The notes beneath the pieces are model-generated. The model saw only the letters and a list, made by a program, of their open reading frames with translations. It ran no database searches and was not told the DNA's origin. The translations under genes and the position numbers were made by a program. A DNA stretch of 64,000 nucleotides. It comes from Halorubrum sp. Atlit-26R (GTDB taxonomy: Archaea; Halobacteriota; Halobacteria; Halobacteriales; Haloferacaceae). Below are positions 27,164-36,786 of this stretch, piece after piece; within the stretch, counting starts at the first letter, position 1, and each line of letters begins with the position of its first letter. Location: positions 171,552 through 235,551 of the forward strand of contig NZ_QPLT01000004.1 of assembly GCF_003666015.1 (NCBI RefSeq), given 5' to 3'.

Positions 27164-27484
27164 ATGGGCTACGACACGACGGCCTACGACGACGTCGAAC
27201 CGCGTGCGCCCGGGATGTACTTCCTCCGTGACGCGCTCGACTGCGAGCGCCTCGGCGTGACCGTCGTCGAGGCCGACGACGGCTGGGAGGGGATGGAACA
27301 CGACCACGCCGACGGCGACCACGAGGAGGTGTACGTGCTGCTCCACGGCGAGGCGACGCTCACCGTCGACGGGGACGCCGTCGACCTCGACCCCGGCGAC
27401 GCGGTCCGCGTCGACCCCGGATCCACGCGCGACCTCGCCTTCTCGGCGGACGGCTCGAAGATGGTCATCGCCGGCGCGCCCTGA
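27164..27484 (+). CDS. Cupin-domain protein
   Basis: The 106-residue protein is a single small cupin barrel. Metal-ligand His/Glu positions are in MEHDHADGDHEEVYVLLHGE; the second motif is DLDPGDAVRVDPGSTRDL. Such proteins are often dioxygenases, isomerases or sugar-binding sensors, and the substrate is not evident. The 3' end is part of a 37-bp tandem duplication that includes the stop codon, so the same C-terminal coding stretch (KMVIAGAP then stop) is repeated just after the gene. Confidence 0.82.
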   Translation: MGYDTTAYDDVEPRAPGMYFLRDALDCERLGVTVVEADDGWEGMEHDHADGDHEEVYVLLHGEATLTVDGDAVDLDPGDAVRVDPGSTRDLAFSADGSKMVIAGAP

Positions 27485-27524
27485 CGCCGGCTCGAAGATG
27501 GTCATCGCCGGCGCGCCCTGACGC
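27451..27524. repeat. 37-bp tandem duplication spanning the cupin stop codon
   Basis: A 37-bp unit starting CGGCTCGAAGATGGTCATCG occurs at 27451-27487 and exactly again at 27488-27524. The first copy encodes the end of the cupin protein, and the second repeats this coding stretch past the stop. The arrangement parallels the 26-bp repeat at the end of egsA. Confidence 0.95.
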
Positions 27525-27607
27525 CGGTCGCGACTCGACCCGGTTCGGTCGGGGACTCTTCTCGTCGACGCCGCAGCGTTAAGGCTCGCCCGCCCCGAGA
27601 ACCGCGT

Positions 27608-28363
27608 ATGGAACTCGTCGGGGACCTACTCGCGCGCGACCGCCGCAGCCGCGACACGGCGCTCGTCACGGCGGACGGCCGGGAGCGGAGCCACCACGAC
27701 CTGATCACGAACGGCTACAAGGCGGCGAACGTGCTCCGATACCTCGGCGTCCGAGAGGGGGCGACCGTCGCCGTCGACCCGACGCCGGGCTTTCACACCA
27801 CGCTCGCGTTCCTCGGCGCCGCCGCGGTCGGCGCACCGGTCCGGTTCGACCCGGCGGCGGGAATCGACGCGGGCGACCGGGTGGTGCTCGCGCCGGTCGC
27901 GACCGCCGCCGGCCTCGATCCGGCGCCGGGCACGAACCTCGCCGCGTTCGGCGGCCCGCCCGAGCGACCCGAGACCACGCACTGGGAGCAGGAGCTGTGG
28001 AGCGAGAATCCGGGGACCCCGCCGAGCGACGTCGAGCCCGACGACGCCGCGATCGTCGGGCCGGACCGGGAGTTCAGCCACCGCGACCTGTGTTCGCTCG
28101 CCGCGGCCGCGGTCGAGGCGGCCGAGATAGACACGGAGACGCGCGTCGTCCTCCGTCGCCCGTTCTCCGATTCGCCGGCGGTCGCGGCCGGACTCGTCGC
28201 CCCGCTCTCCGTCGGCGGAACCGCGGTGCTTGCCGCGCCGACCGGAGACGGTGAGGAGTCGGACGGCGAACCGCGCGGCGACGTGGCGGTGGCTCCGGCG
28301 GACGCGGACGTTCCGGAGCCGCGACGGATCGATCCGGCGTCGATCGCGTCGACGGCCGAGTGA
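27608..28363 (+). CDS. Truncated adenylate-forming enzyme-like protein
   Basis: The 251-residue protein resembles the N-terminal part of AMP-forming acyl-CoA synthetases: ALVTADGRERSHHDLITNGY and the later NVLRYLGVREGATVAV match the usual beginning. A second block (PDREFSHRDLCSLAAAAVEA) repeats the same fold element. The AMP-binding signature (SGTTG-type), the A8 hinge and the C-terminal catalytic Lys are all absent. It therefore probably lacks ligase activity and may be a remnant, regulator or binding protein. It precedes the opp operon, with the two convergent. Confidence 0.6.
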   Translation: MELVGDLLARDRRSRDTALVTADGRERSHHDLITNGYKAANVLRYLGVREGATVAVDPTPGFHTTLAFLGAAAVGAPVRFDPAAGIDAGDRVVLAPVATAAGLDPAPGTNLAAFGGPPERPETTHWEQELWSENPGTPPSDVEPDDAAIVGPDREFSHRDLCSLAAAAVEAAEIDTETRVVLRRPFSDSPAVAAGLVAPLSVGGTAVLAAPTGDGEESDGEPRGDVAVAPADADVPEPRRIDPASIASTAE

Positions 28364-28390
28364 CCCGTTCCGGCCCGGGTCGCCGCAGGA

Positions 28391-29725
28391 TCAGTCGTCC
28401 GCGGGGTTCGGCTCCGCGGCGGCCCGTCCCTCGTGCCGGAGACAGGCGGACTCGTGGTCGGGCGCATGCACCGTCGTCTCGGGCTCGGTCTGGGCGCACG
28501 GCGTCGTGATCTCGTCCGAGAGGAACTCTCCCGCCATTTCGGCGTTGTCGTCCAGTAGAAGGTTCATCGCCTCCGAGAGCGTCTCCTCGAGATCGGGGTC
28601 GGCGACCGTCTCGCTGATGTCGAACTCCCGGCGGATCTCCGCTCGGACCTCCGAGTCGGTCGGGTCGTTTCCGCCGGCAGCGACGTTCTCACGGACCTGC
28701 TCGATGTCGATCTCGCCGGTCATGACCTTCTCACGGAAGTTCAACAGCCCCCGCCAGTCGTCCTGATCGATGTCGACGCCGTCGGGCTGGATCACCTTGT
28801 GACACCGCGTGTGGAACCGGCAGCCGCTCGGCGGGTTCGTCGGGCTCGGGACGGTGCCCTTCAGCTCGATGCCGCCGATGCTCGCGCGCGGGTCCGGCGT
28901 CGGGATCGAGGACAGCAGCGCCTCGGTGTAGGGGTGTTGCGGGTCGGTGAAGATCTCCTCGACCGGCCCGATCTCGACGATCTCGCCGAGGTACATCACG
29001 GCCACGCGGTCGCAGATCTGGCGGATGACGGACATGTCGTGGCTGATGAAAAGCAGCGACAGTCCGAACTCCTCCTGAAGGTCGTCGATCAGCGAGAGGA
29101 TCTCCGCCTGAATGGAGACGTCGAGCGCGCTCACCGGCTCGTCGGCGATGATGAGGTCCGGGTTCAACACGAGCGCTCGGGCGAGCGCGATCCGCTGTTT
29201 CTGCCCGCCGGAGAACTCGTGCGGGTAGCGGTCGAAGTCGCTCGCCGAGAGCCCGACGCGTTCGAGCAGGTCCTCGACGATCGCGCGGCGCCGGTGGCGG
29301 TCGCTCATCCCGTGAACCTTGAGGAGTTCACCGACCGCGCTCCCGACCGACATCCGCGGATCGAAGCTCGAGGACGGGTCCTGGAAGATCATCTGGGCGC
29401 CACGCCGGAACTGCATCAGCTCGTCGTCGTCGAACTCCGTCACGTCGTTGGGGTGAGTTCCGTCTGGGTTCCGGCTCGCGCTCCCGCGTCCATTCCCGTT
29501 GAAGACGACCTCTCCGGACGTCGGCTCCTCTAAGCGGATGACCGAACTCGCCGCGGTCGACTTCCCGCAGCCCGACTCGCCGACGAGTCCCAGCGTCTCG
29601 CCCTCCTCGATGTCGAAGCTGATCCCGTCGACGGCGCGCGCGGCGCCGACCTGTCGGTTGAACAGCCCCTTTCGGATCGGGTAGTGCTTCTTCAGGTCGC
29701 GGACCGACAGCAGCGGCTCAGTCAT
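28391..29725 (-). CDS. oppF: Oligopeptide ABC transporter ATP-binding protein (OppF-like) with insertion
   Basis: The 444-residue ATPase has Walker [10 protein letters not shown], the ABC signature [15 protein letters not shown], and Walker [14 protein letters not shown]. The C-terminal oligopeptide-specific region begins normally ([14 protein letters not shown]) but is split by about 85 residues (through DNAEMAGEF) before the later Cys residues in TTPCAQTE and SACLRHEG. Normal OppF proteins are about 330 residues. The inserted, acidic segment may be a haloarchaeal feature of the iron-sulfur-like tail. It overlaps the end of oppD by 8 bp. Confidence 0.88.
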   Translation of the reverse strand: MTEPLLSVRDLKKHYPIRKGLFNRQVGAARAVDGISFDIEEGETLGLVGESGCGKSTAASSVIRLEEPTSGEVVFNGNGRGSASRNPDGTHPNDVTEFDDDELMQFRRGAQMIFQDPSSSFDPRMSVGSAVGELLKVHGMSDRHRRRAIVEDLLERVGLSASDFDRYPHEFSGGQKQRIALARALVLNPDLIIADEPVSALDVSIQAEILSLIDDLQEEFGLSLLFISHDMSVIRQICDRVAVMYLGEIVEIGPVEEIFTDPQHPYTEALLSSIPTPDPRASIGGIELKGTVPSPTNPPSGCRFHTRCHKVIQPDGVDIDQDDWRGLLNFREKVMTGEIDIEQVRENVAAGGNDPTDSEVRAEIRREFDISETVADPDLEETLSEAMNLLLDDNAEMAGEFLSDEITTPCAQTEPETTVHAPDHESACLRHEGRAAAEPNPADD

Positions 29726-30782
29726 CGGCCGGACCCACCTCGCTGTCGCCGTCCGCCGCCCCGGTGTCTCCGGCGATTCCGAACTCCTCTCCGCCGATCA
29801 CCGAGGGATCGCCGCCCGGGCCGTAGTGGACGCAGGAGACCCACTGCCCGGGTTCGATCTCGACTTCCTCCGGCTGCTCACCGGTCCGACACGCCTCCTC
29901 GGCGTACTCACAGCGCGGCGCGAACCGACAGCCGTCCGGGGGGTCGTGCGGGTCCGGAAGCGTCCCCGGGATCCCGCCGCCAGTGCCGCCGAACTCCGGC
30001 AGACACTCCAGCAGCTGCTGGGTGTACGGGTGCGTCGGATTGTCGAAGATATCGAGCACGTTGCCGCGTTCCATGACCTTCCCGGCGTACATCACCACGA
30101 TCCGGTCGGCGATCTGTGCGACGACGCCGAGGTCGTGCGTGACGAACAGGATCCCCATTCCGTACTCGTCCTGTAAGTCGTCGAGCAGTTCCAGGATCTG
30201 CGCCTGGACCGTGACGTCGAGCGCGGTCGTCGGCTCGTCGGCGATGAGCAGGTCGGGGTCGCCGACGAGCGCCATCGCGATCATGATGCGCTGCTTCTGT
30301 CCGCCGGAGAACTCGTGCGGATAGTCGTCGAACCGCGAGCTCGCGTTCGCGATCCCGACGCGGTCCATGAGGTCGACCGCCTTCGTGCGCGCCTCCTCGT
30401 CGGAGACGTCCTGATGGATCTGGAGCGCCTCGGTGATCTGCCACCCGACGGTGTAGCAGTGGTTCATCGCCTCCTGCGGGTTCTGGAAGATGTGCGCGAT
30501 CTCGTTGCCCCGGATCTGCCGGAGCTCCGACCCGGGAATCGACAGCAGGTCGCGTCCCTTGTACCGGACGGTTCCCTCGATCTTTCCCGGCGGCGTGTTG
30601 ATGATCTTGGTGATCGACTCCGTCGCGACCGTCTTCCCGGAGCCGGACTCCCCGACGATACAGACGGTCTCCCCGGTGTCGACGCTGAAGTCGACCCCGT
30701 CGACCGCGGTGAGCGTTCCGTCTTCGGTACTGAACGTCGTCGTGAGGTTTTCGACCTCGAGTAGTGGCTGACCGTCGGACAT
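29718..30782 (-). CDS. oppD: Oligopeptide ABC transporter ATP-binding protein (OppD-like)
   Basis: The 354-residue ATPase has Walker A GESGSGKT, signature [17 protein letters not shown], and Walker [14 protein letters not shown]. The C-terminal region keeps the intact Cys spacing [14 protein letters not shown], unlike its partner. OppD and OppF form the heterodimeric motor that powers peptide import. It overlaps both neighbours (1 bp with oppC, 8 bp with oppF), so the genes are tightly coupled. Confidence 0.92.
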   Translation of the reverse strand: MSDGQPLLEVENLTTTFSTEDGTLTAVDGVDFSVDTGETVCIVGESGSGKTVATESITKIINTPPGKIEGTVRYKGRDLLSIPGSELRQIRGNEIAHIFQNPQEAMNHCYTVGWQITEALQIHQDVSDEEARTKAVDLMDRVGIANASSRFDDYPHEFSGGQKQRIMIAMALVGDPDLLIADEPTTALDVTVQAQILELLDDLQDEYGMGILFVTHDLGVVAQIADRIVVMYAGKVMERGNVLDIFDNPTHPYTQQLLECLPEFGGTGGGIPGTLPDPHDPPDGCRFAPRCEYAEEACRTGEQPEEVEIEPGQWVSCVHYGPGGDPSVIGGEEFGIAGDTGAADGDSEVGPADD

Positions 30783-31966
30783 TATTCGCTCTCCGCCTCC
30801 GCTTCGGGGTTCAGCGCGTCCAACAGCGCGTCACCGAGGAAGTTGAACGCGAGGATGGTCAAGAACAGCACGATACCGGGCGCCAACACGATCCACGGGG
30901 CGTACGAGAGGTCACTCCGGCCGGCGGAGATGAGCTGGCCCCACGAGGGGACCGTGGAGTCACCGACGCCGAGGAACGCGAGCTGCGCTTCGAACAGCAG
31001 GAAGCCGGGGATAAGCAGCGTGAGTTGGGTGATGATGCTGCTCGCCACGTTCGGAACCACGTGGCCGCGGATCACCTGATACGTGCTCGCGCCGCTGATG
31101 CGGCTCGCCTTGATGAACTCCTCTTCGGAGATCGACAGCGACTTGCTGCGAACGTATCTGGCGGTTCCGCCCCACGCGAACAGGGAGAACACGACGATGA
31201 ACATCCCCAAACCCCCGCCGTAGATGTACAGGATGAGCAGGAACATCAGGAACGTCGGGAACGAGAGGATGATGTCGACGAACCGCATCATGATCTCGTC
31301 GACCCAGCCCCCGGAGTACGCGCTCAGGGTGCCGAACGTGATACCGATCGTCGCGACGATGGTCGTCGTGATGAAGGCGATCTGCATGCTGATCGTCATC
31401 CCGTAGACGATCATCGTGAACACGTCCCTGCCGGCGTTCGTCGTCCCGAGCGGATACTCCCAAGTGCCGTGGCAGCGACCGTTCATTACCTCCCCGACGC
31501 AGGTCGCGGGCGTCGACTCGACGACGGAGGTGAACACCGGCGGTTGGTAGGCGACGAGCAGCTCCTGTTGCGGTGCGCTCATCACGAGCGGCCCGATGAT
31601 CCCTCCCACGAACACGATCCCGAGCCAGACCATGCTCACGACCGCCGGCCGGTTGCGCCTGAACTCCTTCCAGTAATATCGCGTCATCCGCGGGTTCTGG
31701 TACAGCGGCAAGACGAGGTACCAGAACGCCAAAAACAGCGTGAAGATGAAGAAGAAGTCGACTGCCTCGAACGTCCGGTCGAGCCCGATGAACTCGAAGG
31801 TCGGCGTTCGGTCGCCGATGAACTGCGTGTCGTACACGGCGAGCAGCGCGAGCGGGAGCGTCGTCAGCAGCATCCCGATCGAGTTGATCGACAGATCGAA
31901 CCGTCCCGACCGCGAGAGGTCACTCCAGTCGACTTGATCGAATCGTTCCGAGCCTTCAGTTGCCAT
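30782..31966 (-). CDS. oppC: Oligopeptide ABC transporter permease (OppC-like)
   Basis: The 394-residue protein has a longer N-terminal part with two extra hydrophobic segments, then the DppC/OppC core. The ATPase-interaction (EAA) loop is KASRISGASTYQVIRGHVVP. It forms the inner-membrane channel with OppB. The last codons overlap the start of oppD. The N-terminal extension (about 100 residues) is larger than usual for bacterial OppC. Confidence 0.92.
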   Translation of the reverse strand: MATEGSERFDQVDWSDLSRSGRFDLSINSIGMLLTTLPLALLAVYDTQFIGDRTPTFEFIGLDRTFEAVDFFFIFTLFLAFWYLVLPLYQNPRMTRYYWKEFRRNRPAVVSMVWLGIVFVGGIIGPLVMSAPQQELLVAYQPPVFTSVVESTPATCVGEVMNGRCHGTWEYPLGTTNAGRDVFTMIVYGMTISMQIAFITTTIVATIGITFGTLSAYSGGWVDEIMMRFVDIILSFPTFLMFLLILYIYGGGLGMFIVVFSLFAWGGTARYVRSKSLSISEEEFIKASRISGASTYQVIRGHVVPNVASSIITQLTLLIPGFLLFEAQLAFLGVGDSTVPSWGQLISAGRSDLSYAPWIVLAPGIVLFLTILAFNFLGDALLDALNPEAEAESE

Positions 31967-31980
31967 TGTTTTCTGTTGAG

Positions 31981-32955
31981 TTACCTGTCATCGTAGCTGA
32001 TACGCGGGTCGAGCACGGTGAACACGAGGTCCTCGATGAGGTTCCCCACGACGGCGACGAACGTGAAGAACAGCGTCGTGCCCAACACGAGGTTCGTGTC
32101 CTGTGAGAGCAGCGCCTCGAACGTGAGCCGGCCGAGTCCGGGAATCCCGAACACGACCTCGACGAGCAGCGACGACCCGAGGAACAGCGCGAGAAGCTGT
32201 CCGACGAGCGTCGTCGAGAGGGGGACGAGCGTCGGCCGCATGACGTGGTACGCGTACGCGCGGAGCGGCGACACCCCCTTGGCCTTCGCCGTCTTCATGA
32301 AGTCCGCGTTCTGGAACTCGGCGGACTCGTTCCGGGAGACGCGCATGACTGCGCCGATCGATCCGGTCACCAGCACGAACACCGGAATCGCCAGCTGGAT
32401 CGCGTTCTCGACGCTGAATACCGCGACGTCCGTGTTGTACACGATCGGGATCACCTCCAGCCACACCCCGAAGATCAAAAGCAGGATGATCCCGAAGAAG
32501 AAGTTCGGGATGGCGTAACCGAAGAAGGCGAACCCGGTCGCCGCGTGGTCCCGCCAGCTGTACATGTTCGCTGCCGAGTACACTCCGACGAGCGGGCCGA
32601 GGATGACCGTGAGGATCGTCCACGGGATCGAGTACTGCGCGGTGTAGTACAGCGCGTTCCCGACCGCCTCGATGACCGGCTGGCTCCGGCTGCTCGACCA
32701 GCCCCAGTCGAGGGTGTACACGCCTTGAACGAAGTCGAAGTACCTGACGTAGAGCGGTTCGTCGAGCCCGCGGAGCTCTCTCGCTCGCTCTACGGCCTCC
32801 GCCGGGTCGCCCCCTTGGAGAGCCGCCTGCGTGGCGGCCCGCTGTACGTCCGGGTTCGGCGCGGCCGACAGCAGGAGAAACGTGATCGTAGTGATGATGA
32901 GCGATACAACTCCTGCCCAGAGAACGCGAGCGGTAACGTACCTTCCAAATCCCAT
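31981..32955 (-). CDS. oppB: Oligopeptide ABC transporter permease (OppB-like)
   Basis: The 324-residue protein has six membrane helices and the DppB/OppB EAA loop (TAKAKGVSPLRAYAYHVMRP). The N-terminal conserved portion is ARVLWAGVVSLIITTITFLL. It pairs with OppC as the channel. It is separated from oppC by 14 bp and from oppA by 39 bp. Confidence 0.92.
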   Translation of the reverse strand: MGFGRYVTARVLWAGVVSLIITTITFLLLSAAPNPDVQRAATQAALQGGDPAEAVERARELRGLDEPLYVRYFDFVQGVYTLDWGWSSSRSQPVIEAVGNALYYTAQYSIPWTILTVILGPLVGVYSAANMYSWRDHAATGFAFFGYAIPNFFFGIILLLIFGVWLEVIPIVYNTDVAVFSVENAIQLAIPVFVLVTGSIGAVMRVSRNESAEFQNADFMKTAKAKGVSPLRAYAYHVMRPTLVPLSTTLVGQLLALFLGSSLLVEVVFGIPGLGRLTFEALLSQDTNLVLGTTLFFTFVAVVGNLIEDLVFTVLDPRISYDDR

Positions 32956-32994
32956 GTTGATATCGTGGAGAACGTGTGGTGAGGGCGGGTCGGC

Positions 32995-34935
32995 CTATTC
33001 CCCGTATCTCCACGCCGGGAGGTTCCAGCCGTTGGAGAAGTTCTCGATGGGACCTTCGAGCCCCTCACGGTACCCGACCGTGCTGTCGGGGAACGTGAGC
33101 ATGATGTACGGCTGCTCCTCTGCGAGGTTGGCGAACAGTTCGATGAGCGCGTCCGCCAGCTCCTCCTGGGAAGTCGCCTGCCGCGCGTTCTGGAACAGCT
33201 GTTCCGCGTCGAAGCCCGGGTAGTAGCCGACGGGGTTGTACAGCGGGTTCGCGCCCTCGAAGAAGACGCTGTTGGCGAGCGGATTCCGCGGGTACGTGTT
33301 CAGGCCGAACACGACCTCCATGTCCCACGACTCGTTGGACGTAACGTTGCGCGGGCCGGGGTTGGTCGCGGCGGGCTGGGTCCACTCCACTTCCTCGCCG
33401 TTCACCGTGTCGACGAGCTCCTCCGGCACGTTGGTGACCTCTCCCTCCTCGTTCGTCTCCGGAGTGGGGAAGTCGGTCTGGGTCCAGTACTCGTTGTTGA
33501 ACCGGGTACCGTCGATCGCCTCGACGGACACGTCGATACCGAGGTTCTCACCGAGCTCCTGTGCGATGAAGTCGGCCATCAGCTGCTCGGTGTTCTGCCC
33601 GGCGCTGTGGTAGAGACTGAGCTGGACCTGGTTCCCGTCGGGACCGACCATCGTCTCCCCGTCGAACCGGTAGTCGTACTCGGACATCTCGAACGCGTCC
33701 TCGGCCAAGCCGCGAGCGACCTCGCTGCCGTAACTGTCTCCGACGCCGAACTGCGGGATGTCCTCCTCCGGCGGGTAGAAGTTGCTGAACCGCGGCTGCC
33801 ACGTGAAGTGCGTCTCGGCGAAGTCGCGGAACACGCCCTGGATCAGCCCCTGCTTGTCGATTGCGGAGGCCATCGCCTGCCGGAACGGCACGTGCCGGAA
33901 CATGTTCCCCGGCCCGGTCGTCCACCCGTTGTCCCGCATGTTGACCGAGATCTTCTCGTTGTACGGCTGCGGGATCTGGTTGACGTAGATCTCGTCGTTG
34001 TTCTGATACGCTTCGACCTGGTTCGGCGGGATCGCCGCCGTGTCGACCTCTCCCGTTTCGAGCGCACCGAGCCGCGAGGCCTGCTCGCCGATCACGCGGA
34101 TTTCGGCCTCCTCGAAGTACGGCGCCTCGTCGAACACGTCCGGAAGATCGTCCGCGTCCTGGAGGTAGTAGTCGTCGTTCCGGCTGTACCGAGTCCCGCC
34201 GTCCCGCTGCCACTCGTCGAGGACGTACGGACCGAGGTTCCCCGAGAACTGGAGCTCGAGCAGCTCCTCGTCCTGTCGGAGCCCCTCTGTGTCCTCTTCT
34301 TCGACGTACGGTTCGAGGAGGCCCTGGGGGATCGGGTACAGCTGCGGGTCGTAGCTCTCGGGCCAGAGGAGCTGCGGCGTGTTCAGCGTGGCCTGGAACT
34401 CGTACTCACCGGTCTCTTCGACCGTGACACCGTCCCAACTCGCCGACGCGACCGAACTCGCCCAGCTGCTCTGGTGGACCTCTTGGATGAGGTAGACGAA
34501 GTCGCTCGCGGTCACCTCGCCGTACGGGTCGCTGAACTCGATCCCCTCGCGCACCTCGAACGTCCACACCTCGCCGTCCTCGGTGGACATGTCGTAGAGG
34601 AGCGGAACGTACTCGTTCTCCTCGTCGAACGTGTAACCCAGGTCGAGGGCGCGGGCGATCGCGTTCCCGGCGCCGTTCTCGTCGTTGTATATCGGGTTGA
34701 GCGTCGAGAATGAGGACGCCGCGGCCGTCGCGTATATCTCCTCTTGACTGAGTTCGTCCGAGCCGGACCCGCCGTCCGAGCTGTTGCCGCTACCGTCGGA
34801 GCCGTCCGACCCGCCGCCGCCGTTTCCGGAACAGCCGGCGAGCGTTACCGCGCCGGCGAGGCCGAGCGCGGAGAGCCATTGTCGCCGACCGACGTGTCGG
34901 GGATCATCACGATCTTCAATGTTTCGCCGTGGCAC
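32995..34935 (-). CDS. oppA: Oligopeptide ABC transporter substrate-binding lipoprotein
   Basis: The 646-residue protein begins at a GTG (34933-34935) because the nearby ATGs are out of frame. The twin-arginine signal and lipobox are RRQWLSALGLAG then LAGCSGNG; Cys should be lipid-modified, anchoring the protein outside the membrane. A Gly/Ser/Asp linker (to about residue 65) precedes the SBP_bac_5 fold, which has internal motifs such as EVREGIEFSDPYGEVTASDF. It binds peptides and delivers them to OppBC. It is the first gene of the oppABCDF run. Confidence 0.9.
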   Translation of the reverse strand: MPRRNIEDRDDPRHVGRRQWLSALGLAGAVTLAGCSGNGGGGSDGSDGSGNSSDGGSGSDELSQEEIYATAAASSFSTLNPIYNDENGAGNAIARALDLGYTFDEENEYVPLLYDMSTEDGEVWTFEVREGIEFSDPYGEVTASDFVYLIQEVHQSSWASSVASASWDGVTVEETGEYEFQATLNTPQLLWPESYDPQLYPIPQGLLEPYVEEEDTEGLRQDEELLELQFSGNLGPYVLDEWQRDGGTRYSRNDDYYLQDADDLPDVFDEAPYFEEAEIRVIGEQASRLGALETGEVDTAAIPPNQVEAYQNNDEIYVNQIPQPYNEKISVNMRDNGWTTGPGNMFRHVPFRQAMASAIDKQGLIQGVFRDFAETHFTWQPRFSNFYPPEEDIPQFGVGDSYGSEVARGLAEDAFEMSEYDYRFDGETMVGPDGNQVQLSLYHSAGQNTEQLMADFIAQELGENLGIDVSVEAIDGTRFNNEYWTQTDFPTPETNEEGEVTNVPEELVDTVNGEEVEWTQPAATNPGPRNVTSNESWDMEVVFGLNTYPRNPLANSVFFEGANPLYNPVGYYPGFDAEQLFQNARQATSQEELADALIELFANLAEEQPYIMLTFPDSTVGYREGLEGPIENFSNGWNLPAWRYGE

Positions 34936-35214
34936 ATCATGTAGTACGAGTGGATGTACAAAAAACTTCAGACTTCGGAACAGTTGTCGGGGACGATCAT
35001 CTCACATCCGTTTTGATAATCGGCTGATTCGAAGGGAAACCGGACCACCGACGCATATTTCATCGCGTATCGGAGAGTTTGATGCGGGCGGAGGAGCGAG
35101 ATTTAACTCGAGTGACTGCTCTCGCCTCGCGCACGGGTAGCCGACGCTTACCGGACGGTTTCCGGAGATAACGGTGCGGTGCCAGCCGTTCCCGACCCGT
35201 CGCGGGAGCGCCTG
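34936..35214. other. Noncoding region upstream of oppA and downstream of the glycosyltransferase
   Basis: This 279-bp stretch has lower GC on its oppA side. In oppA orientation a T-rich stretch (AGTTTTTTGTACAT) about 25-35 bp before the GTG start is a possible TATA region. No convincing gene or repeat was seen in the rest. Confidence 0.4.
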
Positions 35215-36273
35215 TCAGTCGCCGCGACCGTCCCGACCGGCGGCGTCGTCGGGTTCGGAGCGGGGAGTCCGGGTCGGGCGGCCCGCCTCGGCGTTCTCGT
35301 CGGCCTCGATCGCCGGACCGTCACCGTCGGCGACCGACGGTCCCTCGGCTGTTTCACCGCCGATCGCCCGCTCGTACCGCGCGATCTGCTCGCGATGGAG
35401 GGAGTGTATCATGTCCGCGAGGAACCCGAACACGAGCAGCTGGATCCCGAGGATCGTCGCGCCGACCGCGCCGACGGCGATGACCTGGTGGCTGATGCCG
35501 AACGCGAGGTACCGGTAAAGCACGAACGCCCCCATTCCGAGCCCCGCCGCGGTCGCCGCCGCGCCGGCGCTCCCGAAGTAGAACAGCGGGTTGTTCGTCT
35601 TCGCCTTCCGGTACAGCTCCAGGAAGATCACGCCGCCGTCCCGGATCGGGTGGAGGTTCGTCGCGGAGCCGCCGGGTCGCTCTCGGTACGTGATCGGGAC
35701 CACGGCGACCGAGACGCGGTTCTTCACGCACTCGACGGCCATCTCCGTCTCGATCCCGAACCCGTCCGCGGTGAGGTGGAGCCGCAGGAACGACTCGCGG
35801 GTGAACGCGCGGTACCCCGAGAGGATGTCGCGGTAGCCCTCGCGGTGGATCGCCCGGAACGCGAGGTTGATCAGGCGGTTCCCGATCCGATTGAGCCGGG
35901 TCATCGCGCCCGGGCGCATGTCCGCGAACCGGTTGCCGATGACGTGGTCGGCCTCGCCGTCGAAGAGGGGGTCGAGCATCGCCGCCGCGTCGTCGGCGTC
36001 GTACGTCGCGTCGGCGTCCGCCATCAGCACGTACGGCGCCGCGACGTGGTCCCGGACGGCCTCCCTGACCGCCTGTCCCTTCCCGCGGCCCGACTGCTCG
36101 ACGACGCGCGCGCCGGCCTCGCGGGCGATCGACCGCGTCTCGTCGGTCGAGCCGCCGTCGATCACCAGGACCTCCTCGAAGCCGGCTTCGCGGAAGTCCG
36201 TGACGACGCGTGCGACCGTCTCGGCCTCGTTCATCGTCGGCAACAGGACGCAGACGTCGTCGTGGTCGCTCAT
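35215..36273 (-). CDS. aglJ: Family 2 glycosyltransferase, AglJ-like
   Basis: The 352-residue protein has the GT-A nucleotide-binding start VCVLLPTMNEAETVARVV, the metal-binding motif MADADATYD, and ILSGYRAFTRESFL. Two C-terminal membrane helices (about 235-255 and 265-290) precede a disordered acidic tail. The pattern fits the dolichol-phosphate glucosyltransferase AglJ that starts S-layer N-glycan assembly in haloarchaea, though other dolichol-phosphate glycosyltransferases are close. I used the ATG at 36271-36273, which starts 5 residues before the first strand; an upstream extension has no family match. Confidence 0.75.
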   Translation of the reverse strand: MSDHDDVCVLLPTMNEAETVARVVTDFREAGFEEVLVIDGGSTDETRSIAREAGARVVEQSGRGKGQAVREAVRDHVAAPYVLMADADATYDADDAAAMLDPLFDGEADHVIGNRFADMRPGAMTRLNRIGNRLINLAFRAIHREGYRDILSGYRAFTRESFLRLHLTADGFGIETEMAVECVKNRVSVAVVPITYRERPGGSATNLHPIRDGGVIFLELYRKAKTNNPLFYFGSAGAAATAAGLGMGAFVLYRYLAFGISHQVIAVGAVGATILGIQLLVFGFLADMIHSLHREQIARYERAIGGETAEGPSVADGDGPAIEADENAEAGRPTRTPRSEPDDAAGRDGRGD

Positions 36274-36378
36274 CAGGCGAGCGATCACGGGGGAGTCGGT
36301 AAACTCTGTCCCTCCCGGTCGCCGGCCGACGCTACGGCCACCCACACGCTCATGTATGTGAGCATTGATCGTGGTCGT

Positions 36379-36759
36379 ATGTCTCACCCACCGGACGAAC
36401 GCGCCGACGAACTACTGAGCGCGGCCCGCACGGCGACGGGCGACGAGCTACGGAGCCTCACGTACTTCACGGAGGAGGACGTCGAACAGCTGTACCTCCG
36501 CAGCGACCTGAGCCGGACCGCCGACCTGGTCGGGTTCGCCGAGAACGAGCGGCACGGGTTCCACGCGCAGACGATGTACGCGGACACGCAGCTCGGCGAC
36601 TACCGGTTCACGGTCCGCGTCTTCGAGAACGGCTACCTCACGCGCGTCATCGCCAACGACCACGGCGTGTGGGTGACCACCGACTCGATGGAGATGGACC
36701 GCTTCGAGGAGCTGGCGAGCGCGCTCGCGTCGATCCTGCGGTCGTTCGATCCCGCCTGA
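36379..36759 (+). CDS. Conserved haloarchaeal protein of 126 aa
   Basis: The soluble, acidic protein contains SLTYFTEEDVEQLYLRSDL, FTVRVFENGYLTRV and VWVTTDSMEMDRFEELASAL. The order suggests a small alpha-beta domain, perhaps a sensor, of a type frequently found in haloarchaea. No cofactor or catalytic residues stand out. It is divergent from the AglJ-like gene (105 bp between starts) and convergent with the CheY-like gene. Confidence 0.72.
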   Translation: MSHPPDERADELLSAARTATGDELRSLTYFTEEDVEQLYLRSDLSRTADLVGFAENERHGFHAQTMYADTQLGDYRFTVRVFENGYLTRVIANDHGVWVTTDSMEMDRFEELASALASILRSFDPA

Positions 36760-36786
36760 CCACTGGAAGTTATTTAAAGGGGCTGC

